64,000 bases of DNA from Abditibacterium sp. (GCA_030448265.1 JAUJNG010000013.1:1-64000); one strand, 5' to 3'; positions 51,983 through 61,468 are shown, numbered from the stretch's first letter. Numbers and translations: made by a program. Notes: generated from the letters alone by a model not told the origin.

Positions 51983-52998
51983 TGCCGGAACGTATTCTCC
52001 GGCAGGGAAAGATTCTCATTGTAGACGACGAGAAAGCCAACATTCGTCTTTTGGAGATCATCCTTCAGCAAAACGGCTACACCAACGTTTACAGCACGCT
52101 CGACCCCCGCGAGGCGCACACGCTTTTTTCCAGCATCGCGCCCGACATCGTGCTGCTGGATCTCACCATGCCGCATCTGGATGGCTTTGCCATCATGCAG
52201 CAGTTGCGTCCGGAGATGGGCATTAACTCGGTTCCTATCCTGGTTCTCACCGCCAACGCGACCACAGCCTCCAAGCACAGAGCGCTCAAAGAAGGCGCCA
52301 GCGATTTCCTGACTAAGCCCCTGGACGAAATCGAGGTGCTGCTTCGCATCAAAAACCTGCTGGAAACTCGTTTTCACAGCGCCCTGCTGGAAGCCAAAGT
52401 GCAGGAGCGCACCCATGATCTGGAAAAAGCGCAACTGGAAACCTTGCAGCGCCTGGCGCTGGCCGCCGAATACCGCGATGACGACACCGGACTTCACACC
52501 AAACGAGTGGGAACAACCGCCGGATGTATCGCCCAGGCGCTCAAATTCCCCGAAACGCAGGTGGATCTCATCACGCGCGCCGCGCCGCTCCACGATGTCG
52601 GCAAAATCGGGGTTTCCGACGCCATTTTGCTCAAACCTGGCAAATTGACCGACCAGGAGTTCGACATCATGCGCCAGCACACCGTCATTGGAGCGAAAAT
52701 GCTTTCCGGCAGCACCTCGCCCTGGCTGCAACTGGCGGAGGAAATCGCGCTTTCCCATCACGAACGCTGGGACGGCAGGGGCTACCCGCACCGACTGGCA
52801 GGCGAGGCCATTCCCCTGGTGGGGCGCATCGTCGCCGTCGCCGATGTCTTCGACGCCCTCACCCACGAGCGCCCTTACAAAAAAGCGTGGCCGGTCGAAG
52901 AAGCGCGCGCCGAAATCGAGCGCCAGAGCGCCCAGCAGTTCGATCCGCGCGTCGTCGCAGCGTTCCTGCAAATGTGCGACGATGCGGGCCACTCGTAA
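51982..52998 (+). CDS. Response regulator with HD-GYP phosphodiesterase output (RpfG type)
   Basis: A 338-aa protein: receiver (1-125) with Asp60 in '[13 protein letters not shown]' and 'FLTKPL', a coiled-coil linker, and an HD-GYP domain with His204-Asp205 in '[13 protein letters not shown]', 'HTVIGAKML', '[14 protein letters not shown]' and '[20 protein letters not shown]'. The motif at 267-269 is the GYP signature. Such enzymes hydrolyse cyclic di-GMP. It is translationally coupled to the hybrid kinase upstream, so phosphorylation from that kinase probably controls cyclic di-GMP and thus attachment or motility. All metal ligands expected are present. Confidence 0.93.
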   Translation: MPERILRQGKILIVDDEKANIRLLEIILQQNGYTNVYSTLDPREAHTLFSSIAPDIVLLDLTMPHLDGFAIMQQLRPEMGINSVPILVLTANATTASKHRALKEGASDFLTKPLDEIEVLLRIKNLLETRFHSALLEAKVQERTHDLEKAQLETLQRLALAAEYRDDDTGLHTKRVGTTAGCIAQALKFPETQVDLITRAAPLHDVGKIGVSDAILLKPGKLTDQEFDIMRQHTVIGAKMLSGSTSPWLQLAEEIALSHHERWDGRGYPHRLAGEAIPLVGRIVAVADVFDALTHERPYKKAWPVEEARAEIERQSAQQFDPRVVAAFLQMCDDAGHS

Positions 52999-53024
52999 CT
53001 TTTCGCCGCTCCACGCCCATCCTC

Positions 53025-53200
53025 GCACGAATTCGCTTTGTGGATTTTCAACACAAAGAACACGGAGGGAGGGAGAAGAGCAGAGAGATCAAAGATCTGA
53101 GGCTGTCAACCACTTTCGCAAGAAGTCGCAAGCAAAATCCTCTGTTCTGCTCCGCCCCTCCGTGTTCTTTGTGTTGAAAATCCACAAAGCGAATTCGTGC
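53025..53200. repeat. Long inverted repeat, family C, long form
   Basis: Perfect 45-bp arms (53025-53069 and 53156-53200) around an 86-nt loop with further partial pairing (CGGAGGGAGG... with ...GCCCCTCCG). It separates the tail-to-tail HD-GYP and PhyH genes and shares 'CAACACA-GAACACGGAG' with 7380-7476. Confidence 0.93.
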
Positions 53201-53220
53201 GACGGTGCAAAAGCCCTTAT

Positions 53221-54066
53221 CTATTTGGCGGCTTCGGGCGCGTTTTCCCGCAGCCAGACGCGAAGCGGCACATCGTCGTCGCTGGGCGAATAGTGGCCGT
53301 TGCAGTTGACACCATAGCCTAAAAGCTGCTTTTGGATCGCGTCGCACTGAGGCCACAAATCCTGCACCGTCATGTCGTCTTTGGTTCGGATCCATCGATA
53401 GCCGTAGCCGTAAAACAGGATTTTGCGCGTCACGTCCGACCAGTTCGGACTTGCCGTGTGCCACAAACGCCGGTCGAAAAACACTGCCGTTCCTGGTTTG
53501 GCCAGAACCGGAATCGCGCCTTCGGGCTGGCCGGTGCCGTTTTGCGGTCGTTCGAGGTCATCGCGCAAATGACTGCCAGGGATGATCCAGAAATTGCCGC
53601 GCCCCTCTTCGCTCGTGTCCGACAAAAAATAAGCGACTTTGAGCGACAGGCGCGGGCGCGGATGCGATTCCATTTCCTGATTGACGCGCCCCGAATCCTG
53701 GTGCCAGCCAAAGGTTTTTTCCTCTCCCGCAGGAGGTCGCGACTGACCCGATGGCGGCGTCACGATGAGATGGCCGTGATAGAGATAAATGTTCCAGCCC
53801 AGAATGCCCCACACTTTGGGCAAAACCGGCGGGTAATCGACCAGTTCCAGAAAACCGGCATCGTCGGGGATGAAGTTGGGGTAGAACAGCGCCTGCGAAG
53901 CGCTATGTCCATCATTCACTTTGGCGGCGTGAATTTCGTCCGTTTTCGCGGTGAGTTTCTCGATTTGCTGCGGCGTGAGCGCGTTCTCGATTTGCAGCCA
54001 GCCGTGTTCTTCGAAGTGACGGCGTTCGTCGTCGGTCAGTTGATATTCCAGGCAAGATGGGTTCAT
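53221..54066 (-). CDS. PhyH-family dioxygenase
   Basis: A 281-aa Fe(II)/2-oxoglutarate oxygenase. 'TFGWHQDSGR' provides the H-x-D of the metal site, and 'VFFDRRLWHTASPNWS' the distal His, followed by 'RKILFYGYGYRW'. The N-terminus ('YQLTDDERRHFEEHGWLQIE') is typical. It lies just downstream of, and in the same direction as, the Gfo/Idh/MocA gene (14 bases between them), so the two form an operon that probably modifies and oxidises a sugar or polyol. Substrate unknown. It is a diverged relative of the PhyH at 39775. Confidence 0.88.
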   Translation of the reverse strand: MNPSCLEYQLTDDERRHFEEHGWLQIENALTPQQIEKLTAKTDEIHAAKVNDGHSASQALFYPNFIPDDAGFLELVDYPPVLPKVWGILGWNIYLYHGHLIVTPPSGQSRPPAGEEKTFGWHQDSGRVNQEMESHPRPRLSLKVAYFLSDTSEEGRGNFWIIPGSHLRDDLERPQNGTGQPEGAIPVLAKPGTAVFFDRRLWHTASPNWSDVTRKILFYGYGYRWIRTKDDMTVQDLWPQCDAIQKQLLGYGVNCNGHYSPSDDDVPLRVWLRENAPEAAK

Positions 54067-54080
54067 TTTCGGTTTCTCCT

Positions 54081-55247
54081 TTAAGAAACTTTAACCGGTT
54101 CGGCGTCGGCCCATTGCGGACGAGCCGCTTCGATGCTGTCTTCGTAGCAGTGGGCCGCGCCGGAAAGAATGTCGGCGATTGTTGTCGCCTGGCCCGTCAT
54201 GGAGGCTTCCAGACAGGCATAAATGACGGCGAGGGCTTCGAGGGCGCGTTCGCCGCTACTGACGGGTGGGATACCCTCGGACACGAGCCGGTGCAGTTCC
54301 AAAAAGGAGTGCGCCATGGCGTCTTCGGGGATGCTCCCCTCGCCAAAGGGCGCGGTCAGTTCATCCAGACGGCGCGCCGTTTCACCGTCTTTTTGCACCG
54401 TGCCGCCCGACAAATCGGCCACGCCCTCGGTGCCGTAAACGCGCACACCGCCAAATTTCGCGCCGTGACCCGCCGAAGCGACCAGAAAATGCCCCAGCGC
54501 ACCCGAGGCAAAGCGCAGCACGGTCATCGCGCAGTCCTCGTTATCGACGGCGAACTCGCCGTGTTTGTCGTCGCGGCGCACCGGCTCGAAAGTTTTGGCC
54601 CTGCCGAAAGCGTCCTCGACCAAACCCAGGGCTTCCAGAAACCAGTGGGTGCGATGCACGCCGTGATCGAGAAACCAGCCCGCGCCCGCCATCCCCTTGA
54701 GGTGACGCCAGGGCGTGCCCATGAAGAAGCCGCCGTTCAGAGTCGTCACCGCGTAGTCGAGCAGCATGGTGGGCTGCCCGACGAGCGCCCCACTGTGCAG
54801 CGCGGCAAAAAAAGCGCGCGTATTGCGGCCCAAAACCGACGGCTCCGATATCACCATCGCCCTGCCCTTCTCGCGGGCGTAATCGATGATGCGCCGCCCG
54901 TCGGCGATGGTGATGGCGATGGGTTTTTGCACCTGAAGATGAAGTCCCGCGTCCAGACAGCCGCGCGCGATAGACCAGTGCAGATTGTGCGGCACGAGCA
55001 GAGCCGCCGCGTCGAGGCTTTCGCGTTCGAGCATGGCGCGGTAGTCGGAGTAAATGGTCGGGCGGCGCCCCAGTGTCTTTTCGGCCTGCGCCGCAAGTCC
55101 CTGCGCGGCCTCCTCGCGCGGGTCGGCCAGCGCAACCAATTCGAAGGGCGCCGCGCCCGCGCCCAGATGCTGGTTCAGCTTCGCCAGACCGCTCAGATGC
55201 CAGTTGGAAATCTGCCCCGTGCCGATAAAGGCGAGTTTCATGGTCAT
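54081..55247 (-). CDS. Gfo/Idh/MocA family oxidoreductase
   Basis: A 388-aa NAD(P)-dependent dehydrogenase. The N-terminal Rossmann fold ('KLAFIGTGQISNWHLSGLAK'), the EKP-like motif ('LHLQVQKPIAITIADGRRII', with Gln in place of Glu) and the C-terminal domain with 'WFLDHGVHRTHWFLEALGLV' place it in the family. The usual E-K-P triplet reads Q-K-P, a small change near the catalytic Lys, which is kept. Members oxidise sugars, inositols or related alcohols. A ribosome site (AGGAAAA) precedes the ATG at 55247; a second ATG is two codons on. First gene of an operon with PhyH. Confidence 0.88.
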   Translation of the reverse strand: MTMKLAFIGTGQISNWHLSGLAKLNQHLGAGAAPFELVALADPREEAAQGLAAQAEKTLGRRPTIYSDYRAMLERESLDAAALLVPHNLHWSIARGCLDAGLHLQVQKPIAITIADGRRIIDYAREKGRAMVISEPSVLGRNTRAFFAALHSGALVGQPTMLLDYAVTTLNGGFFMGTPWRHLKGMAGAGWFLDHGVHRTHWFLEALGLVEDAFGRAKTFEPVRRDDKHGEFAVDNEDCAMTVLRFASGALGHFLVASAGHGAKFGGVRVYGTEGVADLSGGTVQKDGETARRLDELTAPFGEGSIPEDAMAHSFLELHRLVSEGIPPVSSGERALEALAVIYACLEASMTGQATTIADILSGAAHCYEDSIEAARPQWADAEPVKVS

Positions 55248-55664
55248 GGAAATTTTCCTGCCTCCGAGCAGGCCCCGTCGTTTTGGGGAGTTTACCCCCG
55301 CCGCCGCCGCACAGGTGACGGCAGCGCTCGCAACACGGGAGTGGCGCTTCTTTGGACTGCGCTGCGAAACCCAAATCTCAGCACTTCAAAAAAAATTATT
55401 AAGCCGAAGCGCAGGCGCGCGGATTGTCGAGCATCTCTCATTCTTTTATCGACGTGGGCCGTCTGGCAATGGAGGCGTGGGTCGAACTCAAAAACGGCGC
55501 CGATGCCGCCGATTGCTCCAAATTGGCGCCCGTGCAGTTAATCTCGCGCGAATCAGTGCGTGCTTTGAACTCGTTCAACCTTGATGCCCACATGGCATCC
55601 GGTATTCCCTCCGACCTGTCAGGGCCATTTCGCCTTGATGAAACCTTGAGTCAGGAAAACCCTT
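55248..55664. other. 417-nt intergenic stretch, no supported gene
   Basis: Contains the start region of the Gfo/Idh gene and the upstream region of the prepilin-like gene. An 89-codon open frame (55424-55693) crosses the prepilin start, has no ribosome site and no recognised features, so I do not call it. No repeat arms were found. Confidence 0.4.
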
Positions 55665-56516
55665 ATGAAAAATGTTCCTCTGCGGCGCAATGAGCGCCCC
55701 GCCAAAGCGTTCACGCTTATCGAATTGCTCGTCGTTATCGCCATTATTGTGATCCTCGCGGCGATTTTATTTCCCGTCTTTGGTCGGGCCCGCGAAAACG
55801 CGCGGCGCTCTTCCTGCCAGTCGAATTTGAAGCAAATTGGCCTCGGTATGATGCAGTATGCCCAGGATTTCGATGAGATTTCAGTGCCGACCCAATTTGG
55901 GCCCAACAACTGGTATTCCGACAAGGGCAACAACTACAAATGGATGGACGCCATTTTCCCCTATGTCAAGAGCGAGCAGATTTTCGATTGCCCCAGCGCA
56001 ATTGTCAGTCCCACGGCGACCGTAAATGGCTCTGTCCGCAAATACATCTACAACAAGAACCTGCCCGACAACTGCACCAGCAGCCCCAACTATCCTGGGG
56101 TTTGCCAGAGTTATGGCAGTTATGGCCTAAGCCAGGCTTATTGGGCCAGTGGTTACGGCGGGCCAGAAAATGCGTCCGGCCCCTCGGTCGATGACGGACG
56201 CGGCAAGGCTTTGGCGGCTATCCAGGCGCCTTCGACCACGATTTGGGTCGGCGACACGGGTGATGCCGATGGCTCTTCCGACCTCTACCGTCTGACTGGA
56301 TTTACCAACAGCACCGACCTGGTGATTACCCCAGGGCCGCCGCGTTTCGCCTCTGCGGGCTATGCGGGCGGTCTGGTCGAGCGCCACTTGGAAACTGCGG
56401 TCGTGTTGTATTGCGATAGCCATGTCAAATCTTCCAAGCTCAATCAACTCTTGGCCAGAAAAACCAGAGCCGATGGCGTGGTGGTTATGCCGGCGTTTAC
56501 GATTCAAGACGATTGA
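55665..56516 (+). CDS. DUF1559-type prepilin-like secreted protein
   Basis: A 283-aa protein with a type IV prepilin leader: basic residues then '[19 protein letters not shown]', with cleavage expected before Phe16 and Glu20 at the +5 position. The next block, '[20 protein letters not shown]', then 'MQYAQDFDE', is the hallmark of the large pseudopilin-like families of Armatimonadota and Planctomycetota. The C-terminal part has 'IWVGDTGD' and '[17 protein letters not shown]' (usually 'RH-nG-n-lF-DGHV'). It is probably anchored in the envelope after processing by a prepilin peptidase. AGGAAAA precedes the start. This gene gives the best clue to the phylum. Confidence 0.88.
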   Translation: MKNVPLRRNERPAKAFTLIELLVVIAIIVILAAILFPVFGRARENARRSSCQSNLKQIGLGMMQYAQDFDEISVPTQFGPNNWYSDKGNNYKWMDAIFPYVKSEQIFDCPSAIVSPTATVNGSVRKYIYNKNLPDNCTSSPNYPGVCQSYGSYGLSQAYWASGYGGPENASGPSVDDGRGKALAAIQAPSTTIWVGDTGDADGSSDLYRLTGFTNSTDLVITPGPPRFASAGYAGGLVERHLETAVVLYCDSHVKSSKLNQLLARKTRADGVVVMPAFTIQDD

Positions 56517-56621
56517 TCGCGGCCTCACCGTCACAAATATCGAATGGAGCAGAGGCCGTCCAGCTTAGTCTGGACGGCAAATCTGTCTGGCCACAAAGGT
56601 TTTCGCCGAAAAAGAGAGGAA

Positions 56622-56909
56622 ATGCAGGATATGAGAATTGAAAAAATAAAAGCGGCGCTTCGCTGGACGGCATGGTGCGGCGCAGGATGTTTTATGGCGT
56701 TGAACACATTCGGTTGTGGCGCCGCCGATGACAGCGCCGATAGCGCCACCACAGACAGCAGCGCGGCCACGGCCAACAGCGCGGCCACCAGCAGCAATGC
56801 GGCAGTTCCTGCTGCCACTGGGGGTGCGGCGGGAGCGGCTCCGCTTACCTCCAGACCACCTGGAGTGCCTGCGGATCGGCCCAGATTCCCTGGCGAGCCT
56901 CCGCGATAG
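56622..56909 (+). CDS. Putative lipoprotein, Ala/Ser-rich (95 aa)
   Basis: A hydrophobic N-terminus ending 'FMALNTFGC' offers a possible lipobox Cys, followed by a low-complexity tail of Ala, Ser, Thr, Asp and then Pro. AGAGGA lies just before the ATG at 56622; a second ATG at 56631 is possible. The gene follows the prepilin-like gene in the same direction. No family is recognised; the composition resembles small surface-exposed lipoproteins. Confidence is moderate because the tail is compositionally simple. Confidence 0.5.
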   Translation: MQDMRIEKIKAALRWTAWCGAGCFMALNTFGCGAADDSADSATTDSSAATANSAATSSNAAVPAATGGAAGAAPLTSRPPGVPADRPRFPGEPPR

Positions 56910-57137
56910 ACAGGGCCTTTGCCCGCTTGTCGCGCCCATTTCCTCGATAGTCGGGGAAGCCTCTTTTTCACCTCAGGTGAGTGGCGTATCCCTACTACGC
57001 GATGAGAGGCAGGCGTAAGACCTTCTCTCTCCGTCCTCGCCCCATAGGGTGAGCGCTGGCACGCTTCCATTTCGCTTTTCCGGCTGTATCGAAGCGATGG
57101 CCCATCGCCCTGTGCCGAGGCTTGCCCCCCGATTTTC

Positions 57138-57725
57138 GTGAATTCTTCCATTGATCTCCAATACTTTTCGCGCTTCGAGCGCCTAACCTCGGTAGAGTGC
57201 ACGCCGCGCGGACTTTTAGCCAATATTGAAGGCGAACTGCTGCGCGTTGATGTGATTCGAGACGACATCGTGCGTCTCAAAATCAGTCGCGGCGGAAAGT
57301 TCGACGAAGCGCCCACTTTCGCCGTCTGCGCCGCTTTGGAAGCCGATTCGCCCGCGTTTTGCCTCACCGAAAACGAAGATGAAGTGCGCCTCACAACCGC
57401 GCAGTTCACGCTCACCATTGGCAAAGCTCCGTTTCGCCTCGAAGCCCACCGCGCCGATGGCAGCGCGATTTTCGAGACGTTTCAGGATGAAAACGGCGAT
57501 TTCTGGCCCTACGCGACCATCAACGGCGAATGGGTGGTGCGGCGCAAATGCCGCGTGGAAGACGCAATTTTCGGCCTGGGCGAAAAAACGGGCCGTTTCA
57601 ACCGGCGAGGGCGCGATTTCACGCTGTGGAACGCCGACGTGCTCAATCCTAACTCGGCGGGCGAGTTTCAGGGCGACCGCACCGGCATCGACTTCGACCC
57701 CTATTACGTTTCGATCCCGTTTCTC
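57138..57725 (+). pseudogene. GH31 glycosidase, N-terminal domain only, cut by an IS1-family element
   Basis: About 196 residues of a glycoside hydrolase family 31 protein: the N-terminal beta-sandwich with 'RVEDAIFGLGEKTGRFNRRG', 'FTLWNADVLNPNSAGEFQGD' and 'DFDPYYVSIPFL'. Family members are 650-900 aa; the catalytic barrel is missing. At 57726 the sequence changes to the inverted repeat of an IS1-family element, and no GH31 sequence resumes on its far side. The remainder was therefore lost, probably by an IS-linked deletion. The original enzyme would have been an alpha-glucosidase or alpha-xylosidase. Confidence 0.82.
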
Positions 57726-58537
57726 GGTGGTGGTCAAAGTGGAGTGGATATTGTGAACTTGAGTGCATGGTTATGCAAGCAGTTCGTTGCTATCACTGTG
57801 AAGGCGAAGATGTGGTGCGCGATGGGCACACGGCCCAGGGCAAGCAGCGTTACAAGTGCAAGAGTTGTGGCCGCATCAGCCGTGACTCTCCCCAACATGA
57901 GCGCTACAGCGCCGCCCAAAAGGAGCAGATTCTGCGGGCCTACAACGAGCGTCCTTCGATGCGTGGCATCGGGCGCGTGTTTGGCGTCTCGCGTCCCACG
58001 TTGATCAAGTGGCTCAAAAAAAGACCGTGAGGTGTGGCAGGGATCTTCACCCCTGGATAGGGTGCAGGAGACACTTTGACCCGCTCAAGAGAGCGAGGTG
58101 TTGGAACTGGACGAGTTGTGGGCCTATGTGGGCAGCAAGCGAAACGCGGTGTGGTTATGGATTGCCCTGTGCCGACGCACACGGCAAATCGTGGCGTGGC
58201 ATCATGGCCCCCGCTCGCTGTGCTCTTGTCGGGCGCTGTGGCACAAGATTCCGCCACCTTACAAGCAGGGCCTTGTCTTCACCGACTTCTGGAGCGCTTA
58301 TCAGGAGGTTGTGCCCGACACCCAGCACCGCCCCTGTGCCAAGCAGGACGGCCAGACCAACCATGTCGAGCGCTTCAACCTCACGCTGCGCCAGCGCGTG
58401 GGGCGCCTCACCCGTAAAACACTCTCCTTCTCCAAGTCCCACATCATGCACCTCATCCACATCCGCGCCTTCTTCCTTGCCTACAACCAAGACCGAAGAC
58501 AACACTATCTTAAAACCAACCAAACTTAACCACTACC
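57726..58537 (+). mobile_element. IS1-family insertion sequence, second copy, 812 bp, no target duplication
   Basis: Imperfect terminal repeats (GGTGGTGGTCAAAG and its inverse at 58524-58537, about 15 of 22 bases alike) bound an element of exactly the same length as that at 35780. The 9 bases on the two sides differ (CCGTTTCTC and CGTAGAATT), so there is no target duplication, as expected after a deletion or recombination at the element. Confidence 0.85.
57767..58529 (+). pseudogene. IS1-family transposase InsA/InsB, probably inactive
   Basis: InsA (57767-58030, 87 aa) has the zinc finger 'CYHCEGEDVVRDGH...YKCKSCGRI' and a helix-turn-helix ending 'PTLIKWLKKRP'. InsB (58098-58529) has 'LDELWAYVGSKRNAVWLW', 'FTDFWSAYQE' and 'VERFNLTLRQRVGRLTRKT', the DDE residues. 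A slippery run of seven A is present, but the InsB frame is +1 to InsA, not -1, and a TGA at about 58077 interrupts it ('QETL-stop-PAQE'). The fused transposase cannot form as read, unlike the intact copy at 35822. Confidence 0.78.
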
Positions 58538-58947
58538 CGTAGAATTACCTCACATTTTTCAATCTCATCGTTAGGATAGCCGCTATCGCAAGTGTAGGTA
58601 ACGAAGGCAAAGTTTTTACCGTCAGAGATTTGCCACACACGAACTATGTCTGTTTTTTTGCGAAAGGTAACAGAAGCCAAGAGTATTTTTTCATCTTCAA
58701 TCACCATATCTTTCATCCTACCAAGATGATGAGATTTTCCAAACTCAATAATCATGTTAAGCAAGTCTTGAAGCGAAGGATTGGGGACTCTGCCTCCACG
58801 ATAAAGTGCGATAGAAAATTGAAGCGCGCCAAAACCCTCTCTTGCCGTTAAAGTAAAGGGCGGATTGGCCGCTTCAACTTCATTCGTAATGTCGTTCCAG
58901 TCATCCGGTGTGGAAACGGTAAAACCTGGGCCGATGATTGTTTTCAT
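58510..58947 (-). CDS. Hypothetical 145-aa protein with its 3' end replaced by IS sequence
   Basis: A soluble protein starting 'MKTIIGPGFTVSTPDDWNDI', with beta-rich segments ('FGALQFSIALYRGG', 'ILLASVTFRKKTDIVRVW'). I do not recognise it; the fold type recalls small immunity or lipocalin-like proteins, but that is weak. The last eight residues and the stop (58510-58537) are encoded by the terminal repeat of the IS1-family element, so the natural C-terminus has been lost. AT-rich codon use differs from the flanking core genes. It may or may not still function. Confidence 0.5.
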   Translation of the reverse strand: MKTIIGPGFTVSTPDDWNDITNEVEAANPPFTLTAREGFGALQFSIALYRGGRVPNPSLQDLLNMIIEFGKSHHLGRMKDMVIEDEKILLASVTFRKKTDIVRVWQISDGKNFAFVTYTCDSGYPNDEIEKCEVILRVVVKFGWF

Positions 58948-58980
58948 ATCCTGAAGTTTAATGGCTTCGCTTTCTCAACT

Positions 58981-59012
58981 AAAAAGGCGCCGAGAATCTC
59001 GGCGCCTTTTTT
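58981..59012. terminator. Bidirectional intrinsic terminator
   Basis: Symmetrical hairpin AAAAAGGCGCCGAG...CTCGGCGCCTTTTTT with a 4-nt loop, directly after the nitroreductase stop. The A and T tracts let it work from both sides. Confidence 0.88.
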
Positions 59013-59633
59013 CTATTGCTGCTGCGTGTCATCGGCGGGCACTTCGCGGTAGCCGCCTTCAAGGACGATTTCACTCATCGGTCGCCGGTCGCTGGGAAAT
59101 TCTACCCCCTGATAGCCTTCGGGTAGCTGCGAGGTTTCGCCGCGATAGCCCAGCGCCCACATCGCGATCACGTCGTAATCGCTGGGCACTCCGAGCGTGG
59201 CGCGCACCAATTCGCCGTCGAAACCGGCCATGCCGTGCGCGTGGAGGCCGTGCTGCGTCGCGGCGAGCGCCATGTAAGCCGACGCCGCGCCGACATCGTG
59301 TTTGTAAACGCTGTTGTCCGTGCCGTTGTGGGTGAAGGTTTTCTTGCCCAGCGTCACGATGAGAATCGGCGCGTCTTTGGCCCACGCCTGGTTCGCGGGG
59401 ACTAAAAACGAATTGAATTTTTCCAGATCGGCGGGCGTTTTGGCGACCAGAAAGCGCCAGGGCTGTTCGTTGTAGCTCGAAGCGGCCCAGCGCGCCGCTT
59501 CAAAAATTTGGTTCAAAATGTCGTCGAGAACGGGTTGGCTCGAAAAGGCGCGCGGCGACCAGCGATTGAGAAACAGGTTATCGACGGGGTATTGCGGCAC
59601 GCGATGTTCTTTGACTTCGGGGAGTAATTCCAT
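59013..59633 (-). CDS. Nitroreductase family protein
   Basis: A 206-aa FMN-dependent oxidoreductase. 'NRWSPRAF' supplies the phosphate-binding Arg, 'AARWAASSYNEQPWRFLVAK' is the signature FMN segment, and 'HGLHAHGMAGFDGE' and 'VIAMWALGYRG' follow. Family members reduce nitro groups, quinones or flavins with NAD(P)H. The length is normal. It is a single gene with its own terminator, and there is a family-E repeat upstream. Substrate not predictable. Confidence 0.9.
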   Translation of the reverse strand: MELLPEVKEHRVPQYPVDNLFLNRWSPRAFSSQPVLDDILNQIFEAARWAASSYNEQPWRFLVAKTPADLEKFNSFLVPANQAWAKDAPILIVTLGKKTFTHNGTDNSVYKHDVGAASAYMALAATQHGLHAHGMAGFDGELVRATLGVPSDYDVIAMWALGYRGETSQLPEGYQGVEFPSDRRPMSEIVLEGGYREVPADDTQQQ

Positions 59634-59726
59634 AATTTTTTAAGGTCTCCTGGGGTTTGAATCCCGAAAGTGGACGCCTCGAATTGGCGCCTCGTTGCCT
59701 CGACTTGCGCCGTTTTAGAGCGTATC

Positions 59727-59860
59727 CAAAGAGGCTTCTTTTGCAGCGACTAAAGTCACCGCAACAACGACGAAGTCCGCCTACGCGGACTGGATGCCTC
59801 TCAACCTGCGGAGGCAGGTTTCGCGTCGTTGTTGCGGTGACTTTAGTCGCTGCCTCTTTG
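59727..59860. repeat. Family-E inverted repeat without the AGACCTC termini
   Basis: Perfect 30-bp arms (59743-59772 and 59824-59853) extended outwards by CAAAGAGGC/GCCTCTTTG. Internal palindromes GTCCGCCTACGCGGAC and AACCTGCGGAGGCAGGTT are complete. It lies upstream of the nitroreductase gene and just past the MFS gene. Confidence 0.92.
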
Positions 59861-59870
59861 AGAATACACT

Positions 59871-61313
59871 TTACTCCCCTCGCGCTTGAAACAGGCGCGT
59901 AAAACGAGTGCCAAAAACCGCCGCGAGGTTCGCGCCCAGTTCTTCCATCGCGTTGCGCGTGCCGGAAGCGTCGGGGTCTTCGAGTCGGGGCGCCAGAAAA
60001 ACGGCGTTGACGAGTCGCGGCACGAGCGACACCGCAAAGAGCAAATGGTAGTTGACGAAGTGCATTCCGGCGACTTCGAAGTGCCAGAACGCGAGTTTTT
60101 CGACCGCCACGCCCGCGCCCCAGGACGTGAGGGCGAAGGTGGTTCCGGCGCAAATCGAGAACAGCGCGGTGAGCGTGGGGCGCGGCAGATGCGGACAGGC
60201 GCGCGTGATGAAATTGAGGTTGGAGATTTCGTAGGCGCAAAACATGATGCCAGAGAAAAACAGCACTATGGCAAGGCCGATTTTGTTTTCGGGCAAAGCG
60301 AACAGCCAGCAAATCGGCACCACCAGCATCCCCACCGAGGCGAAACGCATCATGGGCCGCGTGCCGTAACTTTTGGCGATGCGGCCCCACCAGCGCGCCG
60401 AAAGCGCCACGCCCAGAAGCGGGCAAATCGTGAGCAAAAAACCGGTCTGGGTTTTGTCGAATTGGAGAAATTCGAGGCAAAACAGCCACAAAAGCGGGCC
60501 GCTCGAAGCGAATCCGATCATGGCGAAGGTCGTAAAAAGCAGGTAATTTCGCACCGCGCGCTGGCGCAGCGGCTCGCGCAGCGAAGCCCAGAACGGCGAC
60601 GAATGCTGCGGTTTGGCCTCGCGCGGCGGTTCGCGCACGCCCAGAAAAACCGCGATGTCGAGAACGCCGCAGCACGCCGCAACGGTGAGCAGCGCCGAAT
60701 AGGTGAGCAGCGGCGTCCACTCGCCCTGAGTTTGGGCTTTGAACCATCCGGCGTGGTCGGCGATGCCGCCGCCAATTAGAACCGCAAAAATCGCCACGAT
60801 GGTGCCGACTTGACTGCGGCGCGCCCAGAAAATCGGCCCGATGCGGTCGGGGATGAGCGCGCTCATCCAGGCGAAAAAAGCGGGACTGGCAAACGCCTGG
60901 GCCACGCTCGACAGCAGGACGCAGCCGATAAAAACCGGCAGCATCGCTGGGCGCGGCACCAGGGCGGGAAAAACGTGATGGAGAAGCGGCAGCATCGCCG
61001 CCAAAACCCAGAGCAGGCGGCTCGACAGACCGGCACACAGCATCATGGTGCGCGGCGCGATGCCGGTTTCAACCAGACGCGCGGCGGGAATCTGCAAAAA
61101 GGCCATCAACGGGTTCATGCCCGCCAAAAGGCCGAAAACGGCTTCGGAGGCGCCCAGTTGACGCGCGAAAGCCGCGTAAACCGCGCCCGCCGAAAGCTGC
61201 AAAAACACCGCGCCAAACGACCAGCCCAAAATGACGCGGCTCATCGAAAGCCGAGTCTCCTCTCCCGAAAGCCGTGGCGCGCCGGAAAGGTCGGAAGAAA
61301 GAGCGGGATTCAT
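59871..61313 (-). CDS. Major facilitator superfamily transporter
   Basis: A 480-aa protein with 12 hydrophobic helices, weak MFS motif A and a central loop 'LGVREPPREAKPQHSS' between the two six-helix bundles. It begins its first helix at 'LGWSFGAVFLQLSAGAVYAA'. Similar transporters without close relatives of known substrate are common in Armatimonadota-like genomes. It is a single gene with no neighbour that suggests a substrate. The N-terminal 25 residues are cytoplasmic. Confidence 0.85.
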   Translation of the reverse strand: MNPALSSDLSGAPRLSGEETRLSMSRVILGWSFGAVFLQLSAGAVYAAFARQLGASEAVFGLLAGMNPLMAFLQIPAARLVETGIAPRTMMLCAGLSSRLLWVLAAMLPLLHHVFPALVPRPAMLPVFIGCVLLSSVAQAFASPAFFAWMSALIPDRIGPIFWARRSQVGTIVAIFAVLIGGGIADHAGWFKAQTQGEWTPLLTYSALLTVAACCGVLDIAVFLGVREPPREAKPQHSSPFWASLREPLRQRAVRNYLLFTTFAMIGFASSGPLLWLFCLEFLQFDKTQTGFLLTICPLLGVALSARWWGRIAKSYGTRPMMRFASVGMLVVPICWLFALPENKIGLAIVLFFSGIMFCAYEISNLNFITRACPHLPRPTLTALFSICAGTTFALTSWGAGVAVEKLAFWHFEVAGMHFVNYHLLFAVSLVPRLVNAVFLAPRLEDPDASGTRNAMEELGANLAAVFGTRFTRLFQARGE

Positions 61314-61422
61314 GGGGCAAAAAGAAAAACGGACGAGGAATTCGCCGTTTTGGAAGAAGAACCGAGTTGAATTTTCGCAGGGTTACCGGTTCTGCGATGG
61401 GGACATGACTTATCGCAACAAT

Positions 61423-61454
61423 AAAAAGTCCCGACGCGCGCGTCGGGACTTTTT
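61423..61454. terminator. Bidirectional intrinsic terminator
   Basis: A continuous 32-bp palindrome, AAAAAGTCCCGACG then its inverse, with A and T tracts at the ends. It ends the Gly-rich gene on the minus strand. Confidence 0.88.
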
Positions 61455-61468
61455 GTGTTGACGAAAAA

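Noticed and set aside
55424..55693. An 89-codon frame before the prepilin-like gene
   Set aside because: No ribosome site, overlaps the well-supported start at 55665, and no recognisable features.
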